DNA from: Vagococcus lutrae
GTDB taxonomy: Bacteria > Bacillota > Bacilli > Lactobacillales > Vagococcaceae
DNA: 64,000 nt
NCBI RefSeq assembly: GCF_003987555.1
Contig: NZ_NGJW01000002.1
Location: 166,503-230,502 of the forward strand
Direction: 5' to 3'
Position 1 is the first letter of the stretch; every line of letters starts with the position of its first letter. The notes under the pieces are model-generated. The model was not told the origin of the DNA and searched no databases. It was given only the letters and a program-made list of their open reading frames with translations. Positions 44,478 through 56,755 of this stretch are shown here, one piece after another. A program made the translations under genes and the position numbers.

Positions 44478-45245
44478 CTACACATCCTTTATATCATGTA
44501 ATATGTTTACGTACTTTTCATAAGTTTTTTTCTTAGAATTCGATATACTTCGATCTGTTACAAGTAAATCCACCTTATCCAAAGTATAAAAAGCATTAAA
44601 ATCCTCTTTGCCTAATTTATGATGATCTGCCACTATTATTTTATATAATGAATTATCCAATATAAGTTTTTGATTACTACCTTCTTCGATGTTAGCAGTA
44701 TAAATGTCTTTATTTTTAATCCCATTAGTACCGATAAAGGCTTTTTGAAATTTTAAAGATTTTATAATCTCAGATGTCAATCCACCGACAAAAGCTCCAG
44801 TTCGTTCCCTATACACACCACCAATTAAATAAATCTCGTAACTTGAATTATCTTTAAATTTTTCAAAAACAGGTAAGCTATTTGTTACGATTCTTATGTA
44901 GTCACATTGAATAAACTCTGACATCAATTCAATTGTAGTTCCTGGTCCTAAAAATATTGTGTCTTTTTCATTGATTAAACTCGCTGCTATTTCTGCAACT
45001 TCCCTTTTTTCATCAATGTTTATCTCTTTTTTTTCATAATGAGATAACTCTGATTGTTTATTAAAATCTATACTTTGAGCTCCGCCATGGACTTTTAATA
45101 ATAAACCAGCTTCCTCTAGTTCCGATAAGTCACGTCTAATAGTCATTGATGATACATGTAGTAACTCGTTCAATGCAGAAACTGAAACTACACCCTCTTC
45201 TTTTAATACAGATAATATAATATTATGTCTTTCAGTTTTTAACAT
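44478..45245 (-). CDS. lacR: DeoR-family lactose operon repressor LacR
   Basis: A DeoR/GlpR repressor of 255 residues. The winged helix ([20 protein letters not shown] to [19 protein letters not shown]) is followed by a sugar-phosphate sensor domain ([26 protein letters not shown]). In LacR the inducer is tagatose 6-phosphate. The ATG at 45245 has AAGGG eight bases upstream; an in-frame GTG nine bases earlier lies on it. The gene is inside the operon it presumably controls, between the transporter gene and lacA, instead of at the front. Confidence 0.9.
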   Translation of the reverse strand: MLKTERHNIILSVLKEEGVVSVSALNELLHVSSMTIRRDLSELEEAGLLLKVHGGAQSIDFNKQSELSHYEKKEINIDEKREVAEIAASLINEKDTIFLGPGTTIELMSEFIQCDYIRIVTNSLPVFEKFKDNSSYEIYLIGGVYRERTGAFVGGLTSEIIKSLKFQKAFIGTNGIKNKDIYTANIEEGSNQKLILDNSLYKIIVADHHKLGKEDFNAFYTLDKVDLLVTDRSISNSKKKTYEKYVNILHDIKDV

Positions 45246-45263
45246 TGAAATCACCCTTCTATT

Positions 45264-46142
45264 TTAAACTGGCTCTTCTATAGTGTCCAAAGCACTTTCG
45301 TCTCTCGAACTTATAAAAACAGCTATACTCATTAACAATATACTTATAAACGACTTTATGTCTATTTTCTCGCCTAACAAAATGACAGACAGAATTGTAG
45401 CAAATACTGCTTCGGTTGACAATAATATTGAAACCATACTAGGGCTTATGTGCTTAGTACCATACATTTGTAACAAATATGACACAACCGTTGCCACAAT
45501 TATCAAATAAACAAGTGAATAAAGGGAACTCAGAGATACTTCTTTTATCTCTGAATCAAATAATAATGCACCAATTAAAGAGATAACTCCTGCAACCGAC
45601 ATTTGAACAAATGTTGTAATAACATGATCTATATCACAGACTTTGCTAGCCCATAATACATGTAAAGAAAAACATATGGCTGCAATAAGTGTAATGCCAT
45701 CACCTATATTTAATTTAAAACTAAATCCATTTAGCGTTAACAGACTTACGCCAATTAGTGATAATACGCTAGCAAAGAAAATAGTTTTACTAGGCTTTTT
45801 TTTGTATAATAGCCACCCTAAATAAGGGGTAAACACAACATTCATAGCTGTCAAAAATGAATTGTTAGATACTGTTGTAAAGTTCAAGCCATAAGTCTGT
45901 GTTGCAAAAGCTAAAAATAGAAAAACTCCCAAAGGTAATGCTTTTAAAAATTCCTGTCTTTTCATTAGTTTTATTCTTTTAAAAAATAAAAGTAATATAA
46001 GGATTGCCGATAAAGAGAATCTAATAGCTAACATTGTTAGAGTTGGGAAACTATCTAATGACTTGGAAGTGGCTATAAAGCCACCACCCCAAATCATTGC
46101 TGCAATCAATACAGCTAATGTCCCTTTTACCTTATTTGACAT
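45264..46142 (-). CDS. EamA/DMT-family transporter within the lac operon
   Basis: A 292-residue membrane protein of the drug/metabolite transporter superfamily with ten predicted helices in two EamA repeats. It begins VKGTLAVLIAAMIWGGGFIA, the typical first helix, and has the second repeat start near GDGITLIAAICFSLHVLWA. The substrate is not evident. It is placed between the glycosidase and lacR, with gaps of 28 and 18 bases, so it is cotranscribed. An EamA gene here is unusual; it could export a sugar, sugar phosphate by-product or an unrelated metabolite. Confidence 0.85.
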   Translation of the reverse strand: MSNKVKGTLAVLIAAMIWGGGFIATSKSLDSFPTLTMLAIRFSLSAILILLLFFKRIKLMKRQEFLKALPLGVFLFLAFATQTYGLNFTTVSNNSFLTAMNVVFTPYLGWLLYKKKPSKTIFFASVLSLIGVSLLTLNGFSFKLNIGDGITLIAAICFSLHVLWASKVCDIDHVITTFVQMSVAGVISLIGALLFDSEIKEVSLSSLYSLVYLIIVATVVSYLLQMYGTKHISPSMVSILLSTEAVFATILSVILLGEKIDIKSFISILLMSIAVFISSRDESALDTIEEPV

Positions 46143-46170
46143 ACATCCTCCTTATTCATTACAAACATTA

Positions 46171-49285
<3,115 letters not shown>

Positions 49286-49316
49286 TTTTAATCCTCCTAT
49301 TCATAAATAAACATTT

Positions 49317-49625
49317 TTAAACATTCTTAGATTTTAATAATGTGTCCATAACTTCTCTCAATAATACAGAACTCATTAAATGATCTTGTCCATGTCCCAT
49401 TGTAAAACTATAAGGTATCTCTTCTCCCATTGCCTCCTTCTGTAACATTGATGTTTGAACATTATGTGCACTAACAATGCACTCTACTGCCTCATTGTAA
49501 ATCGATCTTGATTCATCATAATTTTCTTCCAAAAACAATTGTAACGCTTTCATTAACTTGGACGTAGCTTCACCGGCATAAGCTACAATTTCAAAACCCA
49601 ACATTTGCGCTTCTTCTCTATCCAT
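49317..49625 (-). CDS. lacF: Lactose-specific PTS EIIA component
   Basis: A 102-residue EIIA of the lactose/cellobiose family. The phosphorylated histidine is His78 in GHGQDHLMSS, with the metal-binding Asp81 in the same motif. The ATG at 49625 has AAAGGGG seven bases upstream. It is the first gene of the lac operon; the promoter with a repeat array is directly upstream. Confidence 0.94.
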   Translation of the reverse strand: MDREEAQMLGFEIVAYAGEATSKLMKALQLFLEENYDESRSIYNEAVECIVSAHNVQTSMLQKEAMGEEIPYSFTMGHGQDHLMSSVLLREVMDTLLKSKNV

Positions 49626-49657
49626 ACTGAAACCCCTTTCAATCATTTGTTAGATTC

Positions 49658-49686
49658 AATATATCACAACTTAAAACAAATGTAAA
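49658..49686 (-). promoter_or_regulatory. Promoter of the lac operon
   Basis: Minus-strand -35 TTTACA (49681-49686) and -10 TATATT (49658-49663), spacer 17, start near 49650. Confidence 0.7.
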
Positions 49687-49710
49687 CACAAATGCAAACA
49701 TTTTTAAACA
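49674..49710 (-). repeat. TGTTT direct-repeat array, candidate LacR operator
   Basis: On the minus strand TGTTT occurs four times in the same direction, at 49706-49710, 49696-49700, 49684-49688 and 49674-49678, spaced 10, 12 and 10 bases. The array overlaps and precedes the -35 box. DeoR-family repressors such as LacR bind TGTTT-type repeats. Confidence 0.6.
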
Positions 49711-49840
49711 TATTCGCAAGAAATAAAATAGATACCGCTCTGTTGATTAATTTAATATATTGTTGTAATTAACTTTAATAAAACATCAAAATTAATTTCA
49801 TCATAACAGCGTTTTTTCAGATAAAAGTAAGGGTTTTCAA

Positions 49841-49869
49841 TTGAATAAACATCTACGTTTTCGTATGAT
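49841..49869 (+). promoter_or_regulatory. Promoter of the LysR gene
   Basis: -35 TTGAAT (49841-49846) and -10 TATGAT (49864-49869), spacer 17. Confidence 0.65.
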
Positions 49870-49907
49870 ATGAGTGAGTCTTATGTTTGTGAAGAAAGGA
49901 AGATTAC

Positions 49908-50798
49908 ATGAATATTCAACAGTTACGTTATTTTGTAGAAATTGCGAATACGCGTAATATTTCAGATGCTGCACGCAACTTATTTGTTACGCAACCAACT
50001 CTCTCCCTCTCTCTAAAAAAAATGGAAAACGATTTAAATACCAAACTTTTTGTTCATACTGATAGTCCATTCCAACTTACAGATACAGGTCTTGTTTTGT
50101 ATAATCGTGGGCGAGAACTCGTACGCCAATTTGACCAACTTATTGATGACATTTATGATATGCAAGGCAAACCGACGAAGCAAACGATTCGATTAGGGCT
50201 GACGACGTTATTTGCGATTCAATTTATGAAAGAAATTTCACAGTTTTTAGCCACTCATCCCAATGTTGAGTTAGTAATCAAACAAGATGGATCACATCGA
50301 CTGCAAGATTTACTCGTCGATAAGCAAATTGATTTAGGGTTGATTTCATTCCCAAACTATCATCCCGAATCCATCACCATTGAACCATTAGAAACGACGA
50401 CAAAGGGGTATCATGTATATGTGGTCGTGCCTGAAACAAATCCACTTTCTGAATATGACGAGCTTATTTTTAACGATTTGAAAAATGAACGCTTTTCATC
50501 TCTTACTGACGATTATATGATTGGACGTATGCTTACTGACCGAGCTCGAGCTTTTGGTTTCGAACCAAATGTTGTCATGCATAATGATGATTTACAGGTG
50601 CTTTTATATAGTTTAAAGAAAAACGACTCCATCTGCCTACTGCCGATAGAGTATCGGGTAGTCAGTGAAGTCGAAGGTGTAAAATGGATTCCATTAAAAG
50701 ATCGCTGCAATTACTTTTCTATCGGCATTGCCTTACGAAAAGATTTCCATCGCACGGAACTGATTGATAAATTTATTTCAATTTTAAAAGAAAACTAA
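49908..50798 (+). CDS. LysR-family transcriptional regulator
   Basis: A 296-residue LysR-type regulator. The N-terminal winged helix is MNIQQLRYFVEIANTRNISD with AARNLFVTQPTLSLSLKKME; residues about 90-290 form a periplasmic-binding-like effector domain (IRLGLTTLFAIQFMKEI). The effector is unknown. It is divergent from lacF and convergent with the EIIC gene at 50795-51841, whose last codon overlaps its stop by four bases. It might control the EIIC protein gene or act elsewhere. AAAGGAAG precedes the ATG. Confidence 0.88.
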   Translation: MNIQQLRYFVEIANTRNISDAARNLFVTQPTLSLSLKKMENDLNTKLFVHTDSPFQLTDTGLVLYNRGRELVRQFDQLIDDIYDMQGKPTKQTIRLGLTTLFAIQFMKEISQFLATHPNVELVIKQDGSHRLQDLLVDKQIDLGLISFPNYHPESITIEPLETTTKGYHVYVVVPETNPLSEYDELIFNDLKNERFSSLTDDYMIGRMLTDRARAFGFEPNVVMHNDDLQVLLYSLKKNDSICLLPIEYRVVSEVEGVKWIPLKDRCNYFSIGIALRKDFHRTELIDKFISILKEN

Positions 50799-51841
50799 CC
50801 TTGGAAAGCAAAAACAACTGAGCTATCGTATAGTTTCAATGTCTTTTCAAATAAAAACTTGGAAACAAAGCCCGCTATAATAGGAATAACAAACCAACAC
50901 ACGATGACGGCTACAATATTAAGACCTGCATCAAGTGAGGCAAGCGGGCCAACCAAGCCAACTAAACCAAACCCTGCTGATTGTGGTACTCCTGAAATCG
51001 ACAGCATGGCGACTGGAATCGCTGAAATAGTCGCGGTAAAGAGACAAGGCAGTAAAATAATCGGATACTTAAACAAGTTAGGCATCATCATCTTCATTCC
51101 ACCTAATGCAATCGCTAGTGTGACACCAGATTCATTGACTTTCCAAGAGTTAATCACCAAGACGACTGTTGTCGCAGCAATTCCCATTGCTGCCGCTCCT
51201 GCCGAAACACCGTTAAGCTGAATAGCTAAGCCAATCGCTACCGTTGTAATCGGTGAAATAATTAACGCAGCAAACGAACAAGCAATCAAGATACTCATGA
51301 TAACAGGTTGGAAATCGGTAAAGTTATTAATCACTTTTCCAATTGCTACTGTGATTTGGGTCACAAATGGGTAGGTCAACATACCGAAAACACCGGCACC
51401 AATGCCGACGACAATCGGTAAACCAATAATTGCCACTGATCCAAATTTATCACCAATATAGAGTAACATTAAAACAGCTACTGACGCTGTCAACATAATA
51501 TTAATGATATCCCCTGTACCAGCCCCTACAAAAACTTTCATATCTGGATTAAATTTAATAACACCTGAGCCAACAAAGGCTGCCCCTGCTGTAACCATGA
51601 TCTTAGCTGGATTAAAACCAAATTGAACCGCAATCAATCCACCAATTATCAAAGGTGTTGCTAACTGAAAAATAACAGCTGCATCTATAATCATTGCGAT
51701 TATTTTGTACTGAGCAAAATATTTTAAAATCGCGCTTAACACAGCGTTTGGAATAAGTGCCACAATCGTACCTAGTGCTGTCCCTGCAAGAACTTTGTTC
51801 ATAAATATTTTAGGTGTGATTTTTTCTGCTTTTTCTGTCAT
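50795..51841 (-). CDS. PTS_EIIC_2 / PfoR-type membrane protein
   Basis: A 348-residue polytopic protein of the PTS_EIIC_2 (PF13303) family, to which the Clostridium PfoR protein belongs. About nine or ten hydrophobic segments; small-residue-rich motifs include TAGAAFVGSGVIKF and GAGTGDIINIMLTA. No EIIA or EIIB partner is nearby and no phosphorylated residue is visible, so the substrate and even transport by the PTS are unproven. A very long hairpin lies in its leader, just ahead of the ribosome site (AGGAG). Confidence 0.8.
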   Translation of the reverse strand: MTEKAEKITPKIFMNKVLAGTALGTIVALIPNAVLSAILKYFAQYKIIAMIIDAAVIFQLATPLIIGGLIAVQFGFNPAKIMVTAGAAFVGSGVIKFNPDMKVFVGAGTGDIINIMLTASVAVLMLLYIGDKFGSVAIIGLPIVVGIGAGVFGMLTYPFVTQITVAIGKVINNFTDFQPVIMSILIACSFAALIISPITTVAIGLAIQLNGVSAGAAAMGIAATTVVLVINSWKVNESGVTLAIALGGMKMMMPNLFKYPIILLPCLFTATISAIPVAMLSISGVPQSAGFGLVGLVGPLASLDAGLNIVAVIVCWFVIPIIAGFVSKFLFEKTLKLYDSSVVFAFQG

Positions 51842-51870
51842 GATTCATTCTCCTAATCGTTTTCATTTTA

Positions 51871-51929
51871 AAACGTGAATTCTTCTGGTAATGAGATAGC
51901 TTAGGACTCATAACGAAGAATTCACGTTT
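51871..51929 (-). promoter_or_regulatory. Long hairpin in the leader of the EIIC gene
   Basis: Perfect 15-base arms (51871-51885 and 51915-51929) continue inwards through a near-perfect eight-base stem around an 11-base loop. On the minus strand TTTTAAAATG follows, then the ribosome site of the EIIC gene. It may be the terminator for the bkd operon, an attenuator, or both. Confidence 0.65.
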
Positions 51930-51954
51930 CACTTATTTATTAGATTTTAGTACA

Positions 51955-51995
51955 AGATAAGGCTGTCCCCCTTTTCTACTTTCTCAGTCTTATCT
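51955..51995. other. Second inverted repeat in the EIIC leader / bkd 3' region
   Basis: Arms 51955-51965 and 51985-51995 (one mismatch) immediately downstream of the bkdC stop codon. The T-rich side follows on the plus strand, so it does not look like a terminator for the minus-strand bkd operon. Confidence 0.5.
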
Positions 51996-52007
51996 CTTTC
52001 TTTTTAA

Positions 52008-53309
52008 TTAGTAAACGTCTGATTCCGATGAGAAACGTGCCAAGTTTTCTTTGACATCTTTTAAGAATTTTCCAGCTTGTTGACCGTCTAAAATACGATG
52101 GTCAATTGATAAGCATAGGTTCACCATATCAGCTGTTTTAAATCCACCATCAGCAGTTGGTACAATGCGTTTATTAATAGATTCTACTTGCAATATAGCT
52201 GCTTGTGGATGATTAATAATTCCCATTGATTGAACAGATCCTATTGAACCTGTGTTATTAAGTGTAAATGTGCCACCTTGCATGTCTTGAGATTTTAGTG
52301 TTCCCTTGCGGACATCTCCAGCTAATCGATTGATTTCTTTTGCTAACCCTGAGATTGAATAGTTATCCGCTTGATGAATCACCGGTACATATAGATGCTC
52401 ATCTGTTGTGACAGCAATCGACATATTGATGTCTTTGTGGTAATTGATATTTCCATTATCCCAAGACGTATTGATTTTTGGATTTTTCTTCAATGCTTGA
52501 ATAACCGCTTTAGCAAAGAATGGGAAGAAACTTAGTGAATGACCTTCACGTTTCTTATAGTCTTCTTTCACTTCATTACGAAGTTTTACAATATTGCTGA
52601 CATCTGCTTCGACCATAATCCATGCATGTGGGATTTCATTAACACTTTGAACCATTTTCTTCGCGATAGCTTTTCTCACACCATCAGCAGGAACGCTTTC
52701 TGCATGACTGCTAGATACAGGTTCTTCATGTTTTGGTTTTGGCGCAGGTGCTTTATTTTCTTGTGGTACGTCGACATTAACTTGCTCTTTTGGTTCAATA
52801 TCCACTGGCATTTCAGCTCCAGAAACAACTTGGTCTTCTGGATTAAAGTTCATAATATCTTTACGCGTAATTCTACCACCTGAACCTGTACCTGTTACTT
52901 GTTCTAGGTCGATTCCCTTTTCTTGTGCTAATCGAACAACAGCTGGCGACAAGCGTCCGATATTTTTAGGTTTTTCTGCTTTAGCAGGTGTTGGTTGAGT
53001 GGCTTTTGGTTTCTCTTGACTACTTTCACTCTGTTTCTCTTCAACAGCTGGGGTTTCATCAGCCGCTCCTTCAACTTCTAATGTTAAAATAGCCGTCCCA
53101 ATTGGAACACTTTGATCTAAGTCAATCAAGAATTCTTTCACTTCACCATCAAAATCAGACGGTACTTCTGTTGTGACTTTATCTGAAACGACTTCCATTA
53201 AAGGATCATAGCGTTTCACTTTATCTCCAGGTTTTACTAACCAATTGGTAACAGATGCTTCCGTCACACTTTCTCCTAAATTCGGCATTAATACTTCTTT
53301 GATTGCCAT
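52008..53309 (-). CDS. bkdC: Branched-chain 2-keto acid dehydrogenase E2 (lipoyl acyltransferase)
   Basis: A 433-residue dihydrolipoamide acyltransferase. One N-terminal lipoyl domain (lipoylated Lys in MEVVSDKVTTEVPS), a proline- and glutamine-rich linker, a peripheral-subunit-binding domain (IGRLSPAVVRLAQEKGID, about 115-150), a second linker, and the catalytic core ending SIDHRILDGQQAGKFL with the catalytic His. It forms the core of the complex with bkdA, bkdB and the E3 upstream. Last gene of the ptb-buk-bkd operon. Confidence 0.93.
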   Translation of the reverse strand: MAIKEVLMPNLGESVTEASVTNWLVKPGDKVKRYDPLMEVVSDKVTTEVPSDFDGEVKEFLIDLDQSVPIGTAILTLEVEGAADETPAVEEKQSESSQEKPKATQPTPAKAEKPKNIGRLSPAVVRLAQEKGIDLEQVTGTGSGGRITRKDIMNFNPEDQVVSGAEMPVDIEPKEQVNVDVPQENKAPAPKPKHEEPVSSSHAESVPADGVRKAIAKKMVQSVNEIPHAWIMVEADVSNIVKLRNEVKEDYKKREGHSLSFFPFFAKAVIQALKKNPKINTSWDNGNINYHKDINMSIAVTTDEHLYVPVIHQADNYSISGLAKEINRLAGDVRKGTLKSQDMQGGTFTLNNTGSIGSVQSMGIINHPQAAILQVESINKRIVPTADGGFKTADMVNLCLSIDHRILDGQQAGKFLKDVKENLARFSSESDVY

Positions 53310-53323
53310 ATATTTTTCCCCCT

Positions 53324-54310
53324 CTAAAATTCTGCTAAGTTTCTCATTGCTTCTAATACTTGTTCTTCATTGACTAAGAACTCACGCTCAAGCGATAAAG
53401 CATAAGGCATACTTGGGCAGTCTGGCCCAGCCAAACGTTGAATTGGTGCATCAAGATCGAACAAAGCATCTTCTGAAATCATGGCTGCAATTTCACTCAT
53501 GACACTGCCTTCTTTATTGTCCTCAGTAATTAATAAAACTTTTCCAGTTTTCTTCGCTGCTTCTACTAACGTTTCTCGGTCTAAAGGATACAGCGAACGA
53601 ACGTCAACTACTTCAGCTTCAATGCCCTCTTTTGCTAATTGCTCAGCAGCTGAGATTGCGTATTGTAAAACCATTCCATAGCCAATAACTGTAATGTCTG
53701 ATCCTTCGCGCACAACATTTGCTTTGTCGATTGGCACGATGTAATCCTCTTCTGGTACATCTGCTTTTAGCAAACGATATAAGCGTTTATGTTCATAGAA
53801 GATAACTGGATCATCTGAACGAATCGCTGCTTTTATCATGCCTTTCGCGTCATAAGGATTTGACGGTGTTACGACACGTAAGCCAGGTTGACCACAGAAA
53901 ACTTTTTCAGTTGATTGAGAGTGATATAGTCCACCACGAACACCACCACCATAAGGCGTACGATAAACTATCGGTGCTGTCCAATCACCTTTTGAACGAT
54001 AACGCATTGTACGCGCTTCAGATAAGATTTGGTTGGTAGCTGGTAAGATATAATCAGCAAATTGGAATTCCCCAATAGCGCGATACCCTAGTAACCCTAA
54101 ACCGACTGCTAGCCCCCCGATTAATCCCTCAGTTAATGGAGTGTTGAAACAACGGTCATCTCCATATTTTGCTGCTAAACCTTTCGTGACACCGAACACG
54201 CCACCTTTATCGCCACCTACGTCTTCTCCAAAGATTACGACTTTCTCATCACGAGCCATTTCTTCAGAGATACCTAAGTTAATTGCCTCTAAATATGTCA
54301 TTTCTGCCAT
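53324..54310 (-). CDS. bkdB: Branched-chain 2-keto acid dehydrogenase E1 beta subunit
   Basis: The transketolase-like beta chain of the thiamine-diphosphate E1, 328 residues. It has the beta-subunit motifs FGEDVGGDKGGVFGVTKGLA, FNTPLTEGLIGGLAVGLGLLG and IEFQ-type GEFQFADYI. It pairs with bkdA. The ATG at 54310 has AGAGGG nine bases upstream; the ATG at 54319 is on it. Gap to bkdC is 14 bases. Confidence 0.94.
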   Translation of the reverse strand: MAEMTYLEAINLGISEEMARDEKVVIFGEDVGGDKGGVFGVTKGLAAKYGDDRCFNTPLTEGLIGGLAVGLGLLGYRAIGEFQFADYILPATNQILSEARTMRYRSKGDWTAPIVYRTPYGGGVRGGLYHSQSTEKVFCGQPGLRVVTPSNPYDAKGMIKAAIRSDDPVIFYEHKRLYRLLKADVPEEDYIVPIDKANVVREGSDITVIGYGMVLQYAISAAEQLAKEGIEAEVVDVRSLYPLDRETLVEAAKKTGKVLLITEDNKEGSVMSEIAAMISEDALFDLDAPIQRLAGPDCPSMPYALSLEREFLVNEEQVLEAMRNLAEF

Positions 54311-54340
54311 TTTATTCATCCCTCTCTCGAATTTATCAAA

Positions 54341-55327
54341 TTATTCAGCGTAAACTTGTTCCATCATTGATTCTGGTTTTGGATCTGGCATTGCTTCCGC
54401 TTCGTCTGTTGCTTTGTTAACTTCTTCTTTTACTTCTTCATCGATTTTGGCAATTTCTTCTTTTGTTAAATATCCTTCATCTATTAATTGTTTTTCAAAG
54501 ACTAGGAGCGCATCTGTTTCTTTTAGTTTTTCTAACTCCTCTTTTGAACGGTAAACTGATTGATCGTCATCTGCAGAGTGAGATGTTAAACGTGATACCA
54601 TCAATTCAATTAACATTGGTCCTTTTTTGTCGCGAGCATCTTTGACTGCTTTCTTGAAAGTTAAATACACTTCTGTAAAGTCATTACCGTCTACCGTCAC
54701 TCCTTTAAAACCATAACCATGTGCACGGTCTGACATTTTTTCGTTAGCATATTGTTCTTCAATTCCTACTGAGATTGCATATTCGTTATTTTCAACAACG
54801 AAAATAACTGGTAATTTTTTAACACCGGCAAAGTTCATCGCTTCTTGGACTTCCCCTTGGTTAGCAGAACCTTCCCCTGTTGTCGTTAGAGCGACAAAAT
54901 CTTCATTCGCTAATTGAGCACCATAAGCCACTCCTGTCGCTAACGGCATTTGTGTACTTACCGTTGAAGCAAATGAAACGATATTATGTTCTTTTGAGCC
55001 ATAGTGGTTTGGCATTTGACGACCATGAGATGATGGATCATCTTCTTTACCGAAAGAACCCATGATGATATCTTTTGGTGTCATTCCCCATACGAGACAA
55101 GCCGTCATGTCACGATAGTACGGTAAGAAATAATCTTTTTGATGATCAAAAGCCATTGCCATCGCAACTTGTGCAACTTCAGCTCCTTGACCTGAAATAT
55201 TAAATGATGTTTTTCCGATACGTGTTAATTGCCATAAACGTTCATCTAAACGACGACCTCTCAACACTTCACGATATGCTTGAATAATCTCTTCTTTTGA
55301 TAAGCCTGATTTTTTTAGCGCTTTCAT
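54341..55327 (-). CDS. bkdA: Branched-chain 2-keto acid dehydrogenase E1 alpha subunit
   Basis: A 328-residue E1 alpha chain that decarboxylates branched-chain 2-keto acids with thiamine diphosphate. The ThDP motif is TTGEGSANQGEVQEAMNFAG with the later NNEYAISV. Tyr and Arg of the substrate pocket (RRLDERLWQLTRIGK) and the phosphorylation-loop-like GRQMPNHYGSKEHN segment are present. It is cotranscribed with the E3 gene upstream and bkdB downstream. Confidence 0.94.
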   Translation of the reverse strand: MKALKKSGLSKEEIIQAYREVLRGRRLDERLWQLTRIGKTSFNISGQGAEVAQVAMAMAFDHQKDYFLPYYRDMTACLVWGMTPKDIIMGSFGKEDDPSSHGRQMPNHYGSKEHNIVSFASTVSTQMPLATGVAYGAQLANEDFVALTTTGEGSANQGEVQEAMNFAGVKKLPVIFVVENNEYAISVGIEEQYANEKMSDRAHGYGFKGVTVDGNDFTEVYLTFKKAVKDARDKKGPMLIELMVSRLTSHSADDDQSVYRSKEELEKLKETDALLVFEKQLIDEGYLTKEEIAKIDEEVKEEVNKATDEAEAMPDPKPESMMEQVYAE

Positions 55328-55342
55328 TTTTCATCAACCTTT

Positions 55343-56755
55343 CTATTTATGTATTGCTTTACCATACGTATCTAATGCTGCTTCTTGAATCACTTCGGAC
55401 ATGGTTGGATGCGGATGAATCGCTTCTCCAATTTCTATTGGACTTGCATCCATGTATATCGACGTACTTGCTTCAGAGATTAAATCTGTTGCATGAGGGC
55501 CGATAATTGTGACACCTAGTAAATCATCCGTGTCCGTATCGCGAATGACTTCTACAAATCCTGAACCTTCTCCATATACCAACGCCTTTCCATTTCCTGC
55601 AAAGTTAAATGTTCCCACTTTAACATTTTTTCCTTCAGGGTCATTTTCTTTCGTATAACCCACACTAGCGATTTCTGGTTGCGTATAGACACAACGTGGT
55701 ACATTATGATAATGAATAGTGTCAACTTGTTCATCTAACATATGACTTACCGCAATTTCTCCTTCTTTCATCGCAACATGCGCGAGTTGTAACGTATCAA
55801 TACAATCACCAACTGCATAAATATGTCCTTCAGTTGTTTGATAATATTCGTTAATATGAATTCCTTTTTCATCATATTTTACTGAAGTGTTTTGTAAGCC
55901 AATTCCGTCAACATTTGGCTGACGTCCAATCGCAACCATGACTTTCTCCACTTTTAGTTCTTCTTTTTCTCCTAATTGTAAAACAACGCTCTTTTTATTT
56001 ACTTTCGCTTCTTCCACTTTCGTTCCCAACATGACGTTGATTCCACGCTGTTCAAACTGCTTTTTCAATTCGCGCGAAACAGTGGTACTTTTATTGATTA
56101 ATAAGCGATCCATAAATTCAATCAATGTGACCTCTACTCCTAAACTATTGAGAAGAGACGCCCACTCTACTCCTATCACACCGCCACCTACTATAGCCAT
56201 GGATTTTGGTAAAGTTTCTAATTCTAACATACCGTCAGAAGATAAAATCATTTCTTCATCAAGAGGTAAATTAGGCAATGTTCTCGGACGTGAGCCAGTT
56301 GCAATTAATACTTTTTTAGGAACAATGATTTCTTCTTCCTTTTCTTTGTCGTTAAACGTTACCGCCACAGCACCAGATACTGGAGAGAAAATGGAGGGAC
56401 CAAGTACCGCACCTTCCCCTTCAAGAATACGAATCTTATTTTTCTTACATAATCCTTCAACTCCCATATGTAGTTGATTGATAATGTTTTGTTTTCTCTC
56501 TTGAATTCGTTTAAAATTAACGGTTGGTTTTCCTATCCCTTCTAAACCAAACGATTCAGCGTCTTTTAAGGTGTCATAGACTTCCGCGCTGCGTAATAAC
56601 GCTTTTGTTGGAATACACCCTTTATGAAGACAGGTTCCTCCTAGCTTATTTTTTTCAACGATTGTCACACTCATGCCTTTTTGTGCTGCTCTTATTGCAG
56701 CTACATAACCGCCCGTTCCACCACCTAAAATAAGTAAATCTGTTTCTTCTGCCAT
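55343..56755 (-). CDS. lpd: Dihydrolipoamide dehydrogenase (E3) of the bkd complex
   Basis: An FAD-dependent disulfide reductase of 470 residues that reoxidises the E2 lipoyl groups. FAD-binding LILGGGTGGYVAAIRAAQKG is followed by the redox disulfide GGTCLHKGCIPTK (two Cys, four residues apart), the NAD-binding GGGVIGVEWASLLNSLG and, near the C-terminus, the active-site HPHPTMSE. In E. faecalis this gene is bkdD. The buk stop codon adjoins its ATG, so the two are coupled. Confidence 0.95.
   Translation of the reverse strand: MAEETDLLILGGGTGGYVAAIRAAQKGMSVTIVEKNKLGGTCLHKGCIPTKALLRSAEVYDTLKDAESFGLEGIGKPTVNFKRIQERKQNIINQLHMGVEGLCKKNKIRILEGEGAVLGPSIFSPVSGAVAVTFNDKEKEEEIIVPKKVLIATGSRPRTLPNLPLDEEMILSSDGMLELETLPKSMAIVGGGVIGVEWASLLNSLGVEVTLIEFMDRLLINKSTTVSRELKKQFEQRGINVMLGTKVEEAKVNKKSVVLQLGEKEELKVEKVMVAIGRQPNVDGIGLQNTSVKYDEKGIHINEYYQTTEGHIYAVGDCIDTLQLAHVAMKEGEIAVSHMLDEQVDTIHYHNVPRCVYTQPEIASVGYTKENDPEGKNVKVGTFNFAGNGKALVYGEGSGFVEVIRDTDTDDLLGVTIIGPHATDLISEASTSIYMDASPIEIGEAIHPHPTMSEVIQEAALDTYGKAIHK

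Noticed and set aside
51955..51995. Terminator of the bkd operon
   Set aside because: The T-rich side faces the plus strand, opposite to bkd transcription, and the minus strand lacks a U tract after the stem.
55938..56477. Plus-strand frame of about 179 codons
   Set aside because: It lies wholly antisense to the lpd gene, whose motifs are intact; composition is Ser/Thr/Pro-rich as expected of a shadow frame.
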